Of a stretch of 64,000 nt of DNA, positions 23,750 to 35,716 are shown piece by piece. This DNA is from Lepas anatifera (lineage: Eukaryota; Arthropoda; Thecostraca; Lepadidae). The translations under genes were made by a program, and so were the position numbers. Location of the stretch: positions 3,544,501-3,608,500 of the forward strand of contig JAOTON010001685.1 of NCBI GenBank assembly GCA_034440635.1, given 5' to 3'. How positions within the stretch are numbered: position 1 is the first letter of the stretch; each line of letters starts with the position of its first letter. Under the pieces are notes generated by a model, which made no database searches, was not told the DNA's origin, and saw nothing but the letters and a program-made list of their open reading frames with translations.

Positions 23750-24710
23750 TAAAGGTACACTGTTGTTGCTATGATATGCAACCTGTTGCGATGGCAAGAT
23801 ATGTCTTTCAACTAGCTTTTTGCCGAATTTCATCCACTTCCATCTATATTAACCATTCGAAATCCTGGTGTGAAGCAAAAATGAACCGATAAAATTACCA
23901 CTTTGAAATAGATTTTACGGCTGATAGCGCGGAAGCCGTAAGAGATAAGTGGGGGGTATGAGTGAGAAAAATGACGGCAACGAAGTTGTCTATCCAGCCG
24001 TGTTAAGTTCAATACCGTAGCTATCATGGTCTGGAAACCAGGGGGCTGAGAATAAAATTTTTAAAAACTTATATTTTATTTTTGCCTCTAAAATAAAAAG
24101 TTTCAGTCTGAAAGTTTTTATCTCTAAATATATAATAAAGGAGGCTATTCTCTTTTATTATCTGAAATGGGAACTAATTTATCTTAATTAGATCGGAAGA
24201 TATAAGGGTTTGACTGATATTTTGGGAAATGCAGACCTTCGCAGAATGGGCCAAAAAGGACCCTTAAATTTCGGTTTTTGTTTTGTTTCTGTGTTTGTGC
24301 AGTATTGCACAAACCGGCCTTTAAATTGGTATTTGACTCAGAACCTGAACTGCTGTAGCTTCAGATATTTCGAGCCTGTAGTTTAGACTATGAGTTTTAT
24401 GCCAAATTTAGGGTGCAAAGTTTAAAAGCTAATTTGGAGCCTTAAATTTATAACTTTTTCTTTCAAACTTTTTGTGTGATCTACAAATTTCCCTGATGTA
24501 AAAGGGTGCAAGTTTGAAGACTGTAGATGAATTTGCAAAAAATAGAAAAATAAAAGTTAAAAATCGCATAATGCAAAATTCTGGGCAAAATTTTGAAAAT
24601 TTTGAAAATTGACAACCTTGGTGCTTATTCATTTAGAAGTGCCTTCTATCCACAAAAGTTTTAGGTCTCTGATACCAGCGCTCAGAACAGACAACAACAA
24701 CAACAACAAC
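23750..24710 (+). repeat. AT-rich spacer of composite repeat, copy 1
   Basis: About 960 bases, repeated with high similarity at 28160-29105 (strong from 23865/28279 onward) and as a diverged inverted copy at about 40290-40670. It ends in a (CAA)n tract (about 24690-24712) directly before the composite leader. No coding frame with support. Confidence 0.85.
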
Positions 24711-25124
24711 CTCGGCCTGCGGCCTCGGCTGGTGCCGCTCTGGCGCAGGAGAAGCCGGTGACAATGTACGTTAGCCAAACAGCTCGATTGACAGGCGAGT
24801 GTTTTCAGCAGTTTGATACTTATAACAACGCAATGTTGGAGTTTTAGGTTTTGGGTTCTCATTATGGCTCCATTCAATCCCCTGTCTAGGCCCATGTTTT
24901 CCTAAATTAGCATGTCTCTGCATACTGCACCACGCTTGCCCTCTGTTCATATCATCAAAGAAATAAACACACGCATAATGATTGTTTTGTTAAGCAAAGA
25001 CTGGGCATGACGAGAAGAAAGGAGATACAATATAAAATATGATGGGTTTTCCGACGGTATTTCACCTATGCCTGCAGATTTTCACCCAATTCAGCCTATT
25101 TGTTACCGAGTTATGCCCCAGCTC
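24711..25124 (+). repeat. Leader of composite repeat, copy 2
   Basis: Near-identical to 19616-20031, with scattered substitutions. It precedes satellite array 2. Confidence 0.88.
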
Positions 25125-27515
25125 GAGACCTCAGCCCCACCACCGAACTGATGTCCTGGATCCGCCTATGCTCGAGCTCCTTACCCCACCCCCTTACATA
25201 TGTCCTGGATCTGCCTATGCTGGAACTCCGTAGCCCCACCTCTATACTGCCCTGGATCCGCCTATGCTTGAACTCCTTAGCCCCTACCCCTACTGATGTC
25301 CTGGATCCGCCTATGTTCGAGCTCCCGAGCCCCACCCACGTACTGATGTCCTGAATCCGCTTATGCTCGAGCTCCTTAGCCCCACCCCCGTACTGATGTC
25401 TTTGATCCGCCTATACTCGAGCCTCTTACCCCAGCCCCGTACTGATGTACTGGATCCGCCTCTGCTCGAGCTCCTTAGCCCAACACCCATACTGATGTCC
25501 TGTATCCGCCTATGCTCGAGCTCCTTAGCCCCACCTCCGTACAGATGTCCTGGATCCGCCTATGCTGGATCTCCTTAGCCCAATCCCCGTACCGATATGC
25601 TGGATCCGTCTATGCTCAAACTCCTTAGCCTCTACCCCCGTACTGATATCCTGGCTCCGCTTATGCTCGAGCTCCTTATCCCCACCCCCGTACTGATGTC
25701 CTGGATCCGCCTATGCTCGAACTCTTTAGCCCTTACCCCCGTACTGATGCCCTGGATCCGCCTCTGCTCGAGCTCCTTAGCCCCACACCTATACTGATGT
25801 CCTGGATCCGCCTATGCTCCAGCTTTTTAGCCCCACCCCGTACAGATGTCCTGGATCCACTTATGCTCGATCTCCTTAGCCCCACCCCCGTACTGATGTC
25901 CTGGATCCGCCTTTACTCGAGCTCTGGAGCCACACCCCTGCACTGATGTCCTGGATCCGCCTATGCTCGAGCTCCTTAGCCCCACCCCCGAACTGATGTC
26001 CTGGATCTGCCTATGCTCGAACTCCGTAGCCCCACCTCCGTACTGCCCTGGATTCGCCTATACTCGAACTCTTTAGCCCTTACCACCCTACTATTGTCCT
26101 GGATCCGCCTATGCTGGAACGCCCGAGCCCCACCACCGTACTGATGTCCTAGATCCGCCTATGCTTGAGCTCCTTAGCCCCACCCCCGTACTGAGGCCTG
26201 GATCCGCCTTTGCTGGAGCTCCTTAGCCCCACCCCCGTACTGATGTCCTGGATCCGCCTATGCTCGAACTTTTTAGCCCCACCTCCGTACTGATGTCCTG
26301 GATCCGCCTATGCTCGAACTCCTTAGCCCCTACCCGCTACTGATGTCCTGGATCCGCCTATGCTCGAGCTTCTTACCCCACCTTCTTACTGATGTCCTGG
26401 ATCCGCCTATGCTCGAACTCCGTAGCCCCTACCCTCCCCCGCCCACTGATGTCCTGGATCCGCCTTTACTCGAGCTCCGGAGCCACACCCCTGCGCTGAT
26501 GTCCTGGACCCGCCTATGCTCGAGCTCCTTAGCCCCACCCCCGAACTGATGTCCTGGATCTGCCTATGCTCGAACTCCGTAGCCCCACCTCCGTACTGCC
26601 CTGGATTCGCCTATACTCGAACTCTTTAGCCCCTACCACCCTACTAATGTCCTGGATCCGCCTATGCTGGAACGCCTGAGCTCCACCACCGTACTGATGT
26701 CCTAGAGCCGCCTATGCTCGAGCTCCCGAGCCCCACCACCGTACTGATGTCCTAGGAGCCGCCTATGCTCGAGCTCCCGAGCCCCACCCCCGTACTGATC
26801 AGCTGAATCCGCTTATGCTCGAGCTTCTTAGCCCCACCCCCGTACTGATGTCCTGGATCCGCCTATGCTCGAACTCTTTAGCCCCTACCCACGTGCTGAT
26901 GTCCTGGATCCGCTTATGCTCGAGCTCCTTAGCCTCACCCCCGTACTGATGTCCTAGATCCGCCTCTGCTCGAGCTCCTTAGCCCCACACCCATACTGAT
27001 GTCCTGGATCAGCCTATGCTCGAGCTCCTTATCTCCACCCCCGTACAGATGTCCTAGATCCGCCTATGCTCGATCTCCTTAGCCCCATCCCCGTACTAAT
27101 ATCCTGGATCCGCCTATGCTCGAACTCCGTAGCCCTACCCCCTACTGATGTCCTGGATCCGCCTATGCTGGAACTCCCAAGTCTCACCCCGTACTGATGT
27201 CCTGAATCCGCTAATGCTCAGCTGCTTAGCCCCATCCCCGTACTAACGTCCTGGATCCGCCTATGCTCTAACTCCCTAGCCCCGACCCTCGTACCGATGT
27301 CCTGGATCCGCCTATGCTCTAACTCCCCTAGCCCGACCCTCGTACCGATGTCCTGGATCCGCCTATGCTCTAACTCCCTAGCCCCACCCTCGTACTGATG
27401 TCCTGGGTCTGCCTATGCTCGAAATCTTTAGCCCCTACCCCCATGCTGATGTCCTGGATCCGCTTATGCTCGAGCTCCTTACCCCCACACCCGTAACGAC
27501 CCCACCTCCGTGCCC
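25125..27515 (+). repeat. 50-bp satellite array 2, about 47 monomers
   Basis: The same monomer as array 1. The first ~550 bases follow the variant order of array 1 closely (for example the TCTATACTGCCCTGG and CTGGATCTCC variants), so the arrays derive from one duplicated ancestor and later diverged by internal gain and loss of monomers. Confidence 0.93.
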
Positions 27516-27527
27516 CCCCCGAAACGA

Positions 27528-27796
27528 CATAGGCGGATCCAAGGGGGAAAGGGGACAGGTGCCCCCATAGAATCTTAGCGCCCCCTGAAATTGTCCCGGA
27601 AACTCCTGGAAAGTTCGATGGCACCCCCTGAAATGTCGTTTTCCCCGAGATGCAGGTATCGGGGTGTACTGATAGGTTTTAGCGCCTACTTGATAGGTTT
27701 TCCGGCCAAAAGTGGCGTCCCTGGTGTAGATAGCGCCCACCAGGAAATTTCCCCTTCCACCTCGCCCCCGATAGGCAATCCTGGATCCGCGTATGG
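27528..27796. mobile_element. MITE of the GGCGGATCCAGG family (family C)
   Basis: It begins CATAGGCGGATCCAAGGG and ends CCTGGATCCGCGTATGG, imperfect inverted ends. Internal landmarks are 'gcgccccctgaaat', 'gataggttt', 'ccggccaaaagtggcg' and 'gatagcgcccacc'. It lies immediately after satellite array 2, whose monomer carries the same end motif. Confidence 0.7.
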
Positions 27797-28159
27797 GAAG
27801 CGACATTTCAGGGAGCGTCATCGACCTTGAGAGGCGTGTCTTTACAATTTCAGAGGGCGCCGATGGTCGATTGGGGGTTGGGGGAGGGGGATGGGGGAGA
27901 AGGGTGAGGGGGGGCACCTAGCCTACTTATTCCCTGGATCCACCCATGGTCCAAAAACAGAAACATAATACTCTTATTGTAAACTCGGACTTTTACGGTA
28001 CGCTAATTACTTGTGATGCATTATGGGTAGTATTGGGTACTTTTTTACCAGACCATAAATAAACAGAAACGGCCGCGCCGGTCGCCGGCGCTGCCGCGGC
28101 GTGGACGCAGGCGTGACGCGTGGTGATTTGCTACAACGTTGCGTGGAGAAACGGCATGT
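27797..28159. other. No gene recognised; trailing GC-rich spacer
   Basis: A partial family C end (CCTGGATCCACCCATGG at 27941) and a GC-rich block near 28070-28130. Nothing coding. Confidence 0.4.
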
Positions 28160-29105
28160 TTGTAAAGGTAACTTGGTGTTTCATTGATATCTATGCAGAT
28201 GGAATGTCGACATATGTCTCTTACCTAGCTGCATGCAAAATTTCATTTCCTCCAATGACTCTAACCACCCTAAACCCCGGTGTGAAGCAAAAATGAACTG
28301 ATAAAATTACCACTTTGAAATGTCCTTTACGGCTTATAGCGCGGAAGCCGTAAGAGATAAGTGGGGGTATGAGTGAGAAAAATGACGGCAACGAAGTTTT
28401 CTATCCAGCCGTGTTAAGTTCAATACCGTAGCTATCATAGTCTGGAAACCAGGGGGCTGAGAATAAAAATTTTAAAAACTTATATTTTATTTTTGCCTAT
28501 AAAATAAAAAGTTTCAGTCTGAAAGTTTTTATCTCTAAATATATAATAACGGAGGCTATTCTCTTTTATTATCTGAAATGGGAACTAATTTTTATCAATT
28601 AGATCGGAAGATATAAGGGTTTGAAGGATATTTTGGGAAATGCAGACCTTCACGGAATGGGCCAAAAAGGACCCTTAAATTTCCGTTTTTGTTTTGTTTC
28701 TGTGTTTGTGCAGTACTGCACAAACCGGCCTTTAAGTTGATATTTGACTCAGAACCTGAACTGCTGTAGCTTCAGATATTTCGAGCCTGTAGTTTAGACC
28801 ACGAGTTTTATGCCAAATTTAGGGTGCAAAGTTTAAAAGCTAATTTGGAGCACTAAATTTAAAGCTTTTTCTTTCCAACTTTTTGTGTGAACTACAAATT
28901 TCCCTCATGTAAAAGGGTGCAGGTTTGAAGAGTCTAGATGAATTAGCAAAAAATAGAAAAATAAAAGTTAAAAATCACATAATGCAAAATTCTGGGCAAA
29001 ATTTTGAAAATTTTGAAAATTGACAACCGTGGTGCTTATTCATTTGGAAGTGCCTTCTATCCACAAAAGTTTTAGGTCTCTGATACCAGCGCTCAGAACA
29101 GACAA
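28160..29105 (+). repeat. AT-rich spacer of composite repeat, copy 2
   Basis: Matches 23750-24710. It ends in (CAA)n at 29102-29120, then an extra ~80-base segment (an inverted GAAGCCGGTGACGAACGAAG repeat, 29120-29197) not present in copy 1. Confidence 0.85.
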
Positions 29106-29199
29106 CAACAACAACAACAGACAACAACGACGACGAGACCGGAAAAACTGTCAGAATAGAAGCCGTTTCTTACTTCGTTCGTCACCGGCTTCTGACAAC

Positions 29200-29321
29200 C
29201 TCGGCCTGCGGCCTCGGCAGGTGCCGCTCTGGCGCAGGAGAAGCCGGTGACAATGTACGTTAGCCAAACAGTTCGATTGAAAGGCGAGTTTTTTCAGCAG
29301 TTTGATACTTATAACAACACA
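29200..29321 (+). repeat. Leader of composite repeat, copy 3 (truncated)
   Basis: It matches the first ~120 bases of the leader at 19616 and 24711, then is cut off precisely where the ATAGCCGTTTTCACACG end begins. Confidence 0.8.
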
Positions 29322-29402
29322 ATAGCCGTTTTCACACGGGGAAATAAATGGAACTTAGTTCATACTATTCACCTTCCTACTATTTACCCGGGTGAATAGT
29401 AG
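29322..29402 (+). mobile_element. Transposon end: ATAGCCGTTTTCACACG plus hairpin
   Basis: The terminal motif is followed by a hairpin with CCTACTATT / AATAGTAGG arms (29374-29402). The inverted counterpart is at 46384-46468. It truncates composite leader copy 3, so it inserted after that duplication. Confidence 0.6.
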
Positions 29403-29994
29403 GTTTTAGATACGCACATTTTGGGGCCCAAGAGCTCATTTGGGACCAAAATACAGTTATAAAATAGATATTGTATGATTTTAGGTGATCTGCAATCGTC
29501 CTCATTCAGAATATTCATAGAAATTCCCTTAAATCTAAGCCATAATCCCTTCGTGGGAATAAGTAGTACGCGAGCCCCTCCACCGAATGTTCCGACCCGC
29601 CCGGTCGGAATTTACATCTGGCAAAGTTCCACCTTGGGAAAAGTACAATTCTAGTAGGAGGGTACTTAGCCTCTGCCTATGCTGCCGTGAGCATTTTAAC
29701 CAATCAGCAGCACTCACGGTTCACGAAACTTGGGATATGTTCACCCTTCGCAAACTTTTCTCAAGATAACAGAAATTAACCCCATGCTGCCACCCCAAAT
29801 TTTCTGGCAAATTGTTGGATGTCCAGGCAGCCATTGTTGATGGGCAAATATCTTAGGAATTCAGATGTGTGATGCATAGGTTTGTCATTGCAAAGTTGCT
29901 GTCAATCAATTGGTCAAAATAATTGATATGGCAGGTGTTTAAATAGGAAAACTAAGTTAGAGATGCGCTCTTCCAATTGATAAGTTAGAAACAT
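29403..29994. other. No gene recognised
   Basis: No family motif. An open frame at 29587-29769 on the plus strand has no recognisable content. Confidence 0.4.
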
Positions 29995-31900
29995 TCACAA
30001 ACATCTACCACGTGGTCAAGCAGAAAACCTTCACAGTAAGTTGTAGGCTTATGCTGCTACCCATATGCAGTGTATTTTTCTTGAAAATAAATAGGTATTT
30101 GCTAAGCTGATGGAATACAGTTTGTGGGTGTATGAATTTTTAAATAAATCCCATGATTATCCATATTCTGGTTAGCCGCAGTCTTCTGCGGAACAATAAA
30201 AATCATATACCAAGTTTATTAATTATTTGATACTGATGTATTCATTAAAATATGAAAAATGTTCTTAAAAATAAATGTGATTGTGAAGCTGATGAAAATC
30301 CATTCATGGGTGCTTGAGTTTATAGAAAAACTGCACACACATCTGGCACGAGACCATTCAGAGTAGGCTGTAGGCTTATGTTGCCAGCCATAGGAAGTGT
30401 TTTTCTTGAAAATGAAGAGGTATTTGTTTAGCTGATGCAATCCAGTTTGTGGGTGTATGAATTTTTAAATAAATCCCATGATTATCCATATTCTGGTTCG
30501 CCGCAGTCTTCTGCGGAACAGTAAAAAGCATATACTCAATTTATTAATTATTTGATAATCCTGAATTCATTAAAATATGACAAATGATCTTAAATATAAA
30601 TGTGATTGTGAAGCTGATGAAATTCAGTTCATGAGTGTTTAAATTTAAAGAAAAACTTTGCACACACATCTACCACGAAACCATTCAGGGTAAGTTGTAG
30701 GCTTATGCTGCTAGCCATATGAAGTGTATTTTTCTTGAAAATGAATAGGTATTTGTTCAGCTAATGGAATCCAGTTTGTGGGTGTATGAATTTTTAAATA
30801 AATCCCATGATTATCCATATTCTGGTTAGCCGCAGTCTTCTGCGGAACAGTAAAAATCATATACTCAATTTATTAATTATTTGATAATCCTGAATTCATT
30901 AAAATATGAAAAATGATCTTAAGTATGAATGTGATTGTGAAGCTGATGAAAAATCAGTTCATGAGTGCTTACATTTATAGAAAAAATTAGCACATACATC
31001 TACCACGAGACCATTCAGAGTAAGTTGTAAGCTTATGCTGCTAGCCATATGAAGTGTTTTTCTTGAAAATAAATAGGTATTTTGTTAAGCTGATGGAATC
31101 CAGTTTGTGGGTGTATGAATTTTTAAATAAATCCCATGATTACCCATATTCTGGTTAGCTGCAGTCTTCTACGGAACAGTAAACATCATATACTCAATTT
31201 ATTAATTATTTGATAATCCTGAATTCATTGAAATATGAAAAATGATCTTAAATATAAATGTGCTTGTGAAGCTGATGAAAATCCATTCATGGGTGCTTGA
31301 GTTTATAGAAAAACTGCACACACATATGGCACGAGACCATTCAGAGTAGGCTGTAGGCTTATGTTGCCAGCCATAGGAAGTGTTTTTCTTGAAAATGAAG
31401 AGGTATTTGTTTAGCTGATGGAATCCAGTTTGTGGGTTTGTGAATTTTCTTTATAAATACCTTGATTATCCATATTCCGGTTAGCTGCAGTCTTTGGTGG
31501 AACAGTACAAATCATATACCCAATTTATTAAGACCAATTATTTGATAATGCTGAATTCATTGCAATATGAATTATTTTCTTAAAAATAAATGTGATTTAG
31601 AAGCTGATGAAATTTAGTCCATGGGTGCTTAAATTTATAGACAAAACCCAAAGTGATTGATATTCTGATGAGCTGCAGCCTTCTGAGGAGTAGTACAGAT
31701 TATGTACCCAATTTGTTAAATATTTGATTATGTTTAAATCACTAAAATGTGAAATCCATTTTTCTAAAAAAAGTATTTGGTAAACTGATAAAATCCAGTT
31801 TATGGGTTCATGGGTTTTTAGAAAACTCAAAATTATTTATATTCTGATGAGCTGCAGTCTTCTGTGGAGCAGTAAAAATGATGTACTGAACTTATTAACT
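29995..31900 (+). repeat. 327-bp AT-rich tandem array, about 6 units
   Basis: The anchor CCATATTCTGG occurs at 30161, 30486, 30815, 31144 and, as CCATATTCCGG, at 31470, giving periods of 325-329. Two shorter, diverged units follow. Each unit carries a small hairpin: CCGCAG-TCTT-CTGCGG in the best units, decaying in the outer ones. Non-coding. Confidence 0.92.
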
Positions 31901-32370
31901 ATCTGATAATGTTGAATTCCCACTTTTCAAAGAAATATTTAATGGGATGGGTCTTAAGGCTGATTTCATTTTATTTGTACAAAATATTCTGGGAAATTCA
32001 CCTGTTTGAATGTTTTTTGTTTTTTGTTAAGTACTGTCCTTACGTAGTGTACAGATTGGGAAGTTCATATTCATGTGTTTACATCTTAAGGATGTTGAAG
32101 CTTAAATATTCTGTCAGGGTATGCATCATTTAGTTCAGAGGTTTGATTTCCATGTGATCTCTGTATATCTTTTGGTTAAATTCACATGTTTCATCGTCTT
32201 CTGGTTCTCTCAAGTGGTTGTGAAGCTGGATATATGTTTCCCAATTTCAAAACCTGATGATATTCAATTAGAAACTTTTTATCAAACTAAGCATTATTAA
32301 TATCTTCAGGTTGACTTCTAGGTGATTTGTGATTTGAGTTTTCTTTGAACTTGATATGATTGATAATGTA
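31640..32370 (+). repeat. Diverged long repeat, copy 1 (pair with 34110-34660)
   Basis: Shared ordered blocks with 34110-34660 include 'gcagtcttctg.rgagcagta', 'tgggtctta..ggctgatt', 'tattctgg.aaatt', 'ttctggttctc', 'tttcaaaa.ctgatg' and 'ggttgacttctag'. It overlaps the degenerate end of the 327-bp array, so the array and this repeat share ancestry. Confidence 0.65.
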
Positions 32371-32779
32371 GGTACTGGTTTGACAATTATGTTTCAAGGT
32401 TACTCAAATAAGAACCATTTTGTGTTTGAATTGTTAATTTTAAGCTACAAACTATGTGGTAAACTACACATAGGTTGGTTCTGGAGCTGAATATTGCGTG
32501 TTTTACACATTTTCTGTAAAATTTGACAATTTCATCATTTACAGGTTCTTGTCATTCTTGTTGTTTCACAGTGCATGTGCTTCATTTTCCTTTTTCATCC
32601 CCACCTCCATCCATACATGTATTTTGCGACAACGCACACAGGCAAAACACTACAACGGTAAAAAACGAAGAAAACAATGGGTGCGCACCCTAAAATCCTA
32701 GCGCCGGGCGGCATGATTACGCTAAGCAATATTATAAAATGCATGAGTACCAGTACAAAACAGCGGAACAATATAGTGC

Positions 32780-33930
32780 ACACAACCGCCGGGCCAGATC
32801 CCGGCCGCAGAGAAAGACGCAATGCCGCCACACGGCGACCGGAGACGTGCAGCCGCAGAGCGCACACCGCTCTGGACGGCGAGAGGCCGCCAGGGCACGG
32901 CGATTGCCGGGACGCAGCCGTCGAGCGGCTGCCACGCCGGACGGCGAGAGGCCGCCAGGGCGCGGCGGTCGTTGAAACTGCAGAGTAGCCGCCGCGGCGA
33001 CCGGAGACATGGAGCTGCAGAGAGGACATCGCTCCGGACGGCGAGAGGCCGCCAAGGCACGGCGACCGCCGAGACGCAGCTGTCGAGCGGCCGCCGCGCC
33101 GGACGGCGAGAGGCCGCCAGGCACGCGACCGCCGAGAGCAGCCGTTGAGCGGCCGCCGCGCCGGACGGCGAGAGGTCGTCAGAGCGCGGCGATCGTTGAG
33201 ACCGCAGAGTGGCCGCCGCGGCGGGTGGCGGGAGGCCACCCCACCGCGGCGACTGGAGACATGGACCCGCAGGGAGGGCACCGCGCCGGACGGCAGAGGC
33301 CGCCTGGGCGCGGCGATCGCCGAGACGCGACCGTCTAGCGGCCGCCGCGCCGGACGGTGAGAGGCCGTCAGGCGCGGCGACTGCCGAGACGCAGCCGTCG
33401 AGCGGCCGCCGCGCCGGACGGCGAGGCCGCCAAGGCACGGCGACCGCCGAGACGCAGCCGTTGAGCGGCCGCCGCGCCGGACGGCGAGAGGTCTCCAGAG
33501 CGCGGTGATCGTTGAGACCGCAGATTGGCCGCCGCGGCGGGTGGCAGGAGGCCACCCCACCGCGGCGACTGGAGACATGGACCCGCAGGGAGGCACCGCG
33601 CCGGACGGCGAGAGGCCGCCCGGGCGCAGCGATCGCCGAGACGCGACCGTCGAGCGGCCGCCGCGCCGGACGGTGAGAGGCCGCCAGGGCGTGGCGAGTG
33701 CCGAGACGCAGTCGTCGAGCGGCCTCCGCCCCGGACGGCGGGAGGCCGCCCGGGCGCGGCGATCGCTGAGAATGCAGAGTGGCCGCTGCGGACATGCAGC
33801 TGCAGACGGACGCCGCGGCGGGCAGCAGGCGGGCGCCCCAGGTACGGCGACCGGCGAAACGCAGCCGCAGAGCGGACGTAACCCTCCCACGGCCGGACGG
33901 CCAGCCGTCGGTGAACCGCGCCGATACCAG
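32780..33930. repeat. GC-rich minisatellite, ~65-bp unit with ~316-bp super-unit
   Basis: Units are built on CGGACGGCGAGAGGCCGCC, GGGCGCGGCGACCGCCGAGA and CGCAGCCGTCGAGCGGCC, spaced 63-66 bases. A longer variant block (GTTGAGACCGCAGAG... to GGAGACATGGACCCGCAGG) recurs at about 33170-33280 and 33490-33600, giving a ~316-base higher-order period. The composition is extremely GC- and CpG-rich in otherwise AT-rich surroundings. Long open frames on both strands (up to 522 residues on the minus strand, reading through the adjacent (TA)n) arise because stops are rare in such sequence; codon periodicity is not conserved, as the unit is not a multiple of 3. Confidence 0.85.
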
Positions 33931-34038
33931 CCCCCCACCAGGGGCACCCCGCCCCGGCCATCAGCGCCAGGCACAGGCGACCCAGGAGCGCTAAAAGTGG
34001 GTTCAGGAATTAAGTAAGGGAGGAGGAAAAAAGAACCT

Positions 34039-34039
<1 letters not shown>

Positions 34040-34108
<69 letters not shown>
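34040..34108. repeat. (TA)n microsatellite
   Basis: About 69 bases of pure TA at the right edge of the GC-rich block. Confidence 0.95.
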
Positions 34109-34109
<1 letters not shown>

Positions 34110-34112
<3 letters not shown>

Positions 34113-34660
34113 ATTGACATATTTGAAATTGATTAGCTGTTGAAACTTAGTGCACATATGCATGAGTTTTCAGAAACATCCTTGAAAGAATATTGGTATG
34201 CTGCATAGGTACAGTCTTCTGCAGAGCAGTAGTTATACATCATTTACACAATTTATTTAGAATTTGATGGTGACCAATTCAAGCTCTGTGAAACGTACCT
34301 AATGTGGTGGGTCTTAGGGGCTGATTTTTGGTAATTTGTATTGGTTATTCTGGAAAATTGGTCAATTGGAACACTTTCTGCTTTTGGTCAAATATTGCTT
34401 TTAAGCAGGCTGATTGGGCAGATAATGCCCATTTGTTTACAAATTGATAATTTTAAATTTCAAACCTTCTGTTGGGATATACCTATTTGCATGTGTCGTC
34501 ATCTTTTGGTTCTCATCCAAGTCGTTGCAAAGTGTGATACATAATTCGCAAGTTTCAAAATCTGATGTTGAATTGGAAACGTTCTGTCAAATTTTGCATT
34601 ATTTATATCTGAAGGCTGACTTCTAGAATATTTTCGCTGAGTTTTCTATGAACTTAACGG
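34110..34660 (+). repeat. Diverged long repeat, copy 2
   Basis: Homologous to 31640-32370. The GC-rich minisatellite and (TA)n lie between the two copies. Confidence 0.65.
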
Positions 34661-35223
34661 GCTTGGTGCCGTACGCTGGGGCGTGCAAGCTAACGGAAAT
34701 TCGTGCCTCGAACGGTGGAGCGCTCCTTGCCCAGGGTTAGGTTTAGGGGCGCACCGATTTCAGGGTCATATGGCGCCCATAACAAAATAATAAAATTACA
34801 CACCGGGGTACTGCTAGGCCCAGTCAAGTTTAAAATGCGATAATGAGACACAGTTAAAAACGATGGGTCTAGGGGCGTAGCCAGAATTTCGCTCGGGTGG
34901 GGGGAGGGGACGGCGCCCCGAAAAGGGCCCTGCGACAGCGCCATAAGGGATCTGATGGGTAAAAAGAGCCATGCTTGTTCCAGAATAGAGTGCTGAAGAG
35001 GGCTTAAGAGGGCTCGTCTGATATAAAATTTCAAATTTGGCCAACGAGCATAATGCGGGCGAGCCGCTCGTCGCGCGGCTCATGTCCTCAGAGGGGCTCC
35101 TCGGGCCCTCAGGGGGGGACTGTCCCTGCCGCCCCCTGGCTACACCCCTGGATGAGTCGATGGTAGAACAAATTAAAAGAAAAAAATTGTCAAATAGTCG
35201 GCGATAACAGTAGACCGTGCATT
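34661..35223. other. No gene recognised
   Basis: It contains a hAT-like end motif (GGGGCGTAGCCAGAATTTCG near 34873; GGCTACACCCCTGG near 35128), so decayed MITE sequence is likely. No coding frame. Confidence 0.4.
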
Positions 35224-35716
35224 TCAGGGGCGGCTACCTCCAGGTGAGCAAATAACATGAAAGTTAGCCTTGTTTAGAAATAAAACAATATTATAAATGT
35301 CAGCAGTGCGGCGCTCTCCGAACAGCTCCTCCAGAGAGGGAGCCCCCGTCAGGTATATCGCCGTCTCAGTCTTGGAATCACGACAATCTACTAACACGTG
35401 TGCCACTGTGAGTCGCCCGTCGCAGCACGGGCACCCCAGCGGACCATCAACGCAGACGAGGTACGGCTGTGTCGCGTATGTGTGGCTCGTACTCAGCGTG
35501 GCGAGAATCTCCTCCTCTCTCCTGCACTGCGCACTGGCCGACGACCATACCCCTAATTTGGGCTTCAGCACCCGTATTTTACTGCCCTTAAGGTGGTTCT
35601 CCCATGAGCGCTGCCACATATCCCGGACAAATGCACGGATTTTCGGATAGCAGTCCGAAAATGGGATGCCTAAACCGGTTGGCACCCGACTCTGAGCATT
35701 GCAGCATATGCAATGC
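35224..35716 (-). pseudogene. LINE ORF2 C-terminal tail (I-clade-like, CCHC motif), 5'-truncated
   Basis: The minus-strand frame (no ATG; open up to the MITE junction at 35716) reads ...RREEEILATLSTSHTYATQP, then YLVCVDGPLGCPCCDGRLTV and AHVLVDC. This is the 'RREE..L.RLR.GHT.LTH.YLL....P.C..C...LTV.HIL.EC' module downstream of RNase H in I-type non-LTR retrotransposons. Reverse transcriptase and RNase H are absent here; an RNase H relic of similar type lies at 42010-42290. The family A MITE (35717 on) cuts its 5' side, indicating insertion into or beside the relic. Confidence 0.7.

Noticed and set aside
20007..27624. Dozens of frames with SPTPVLMSWIRLCSS-like repeats on both strands
   Set aside because: All come from the 50-bp satellite, whose period shifts frame each unit.
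32595..34163. 522-residue minus-strand open frame
   Set aside because: It reads through (TA)n and the GC-rich minisatellite. The unit length is not a multiple of 3, several other frames are equally open, and no domain is recognisable.
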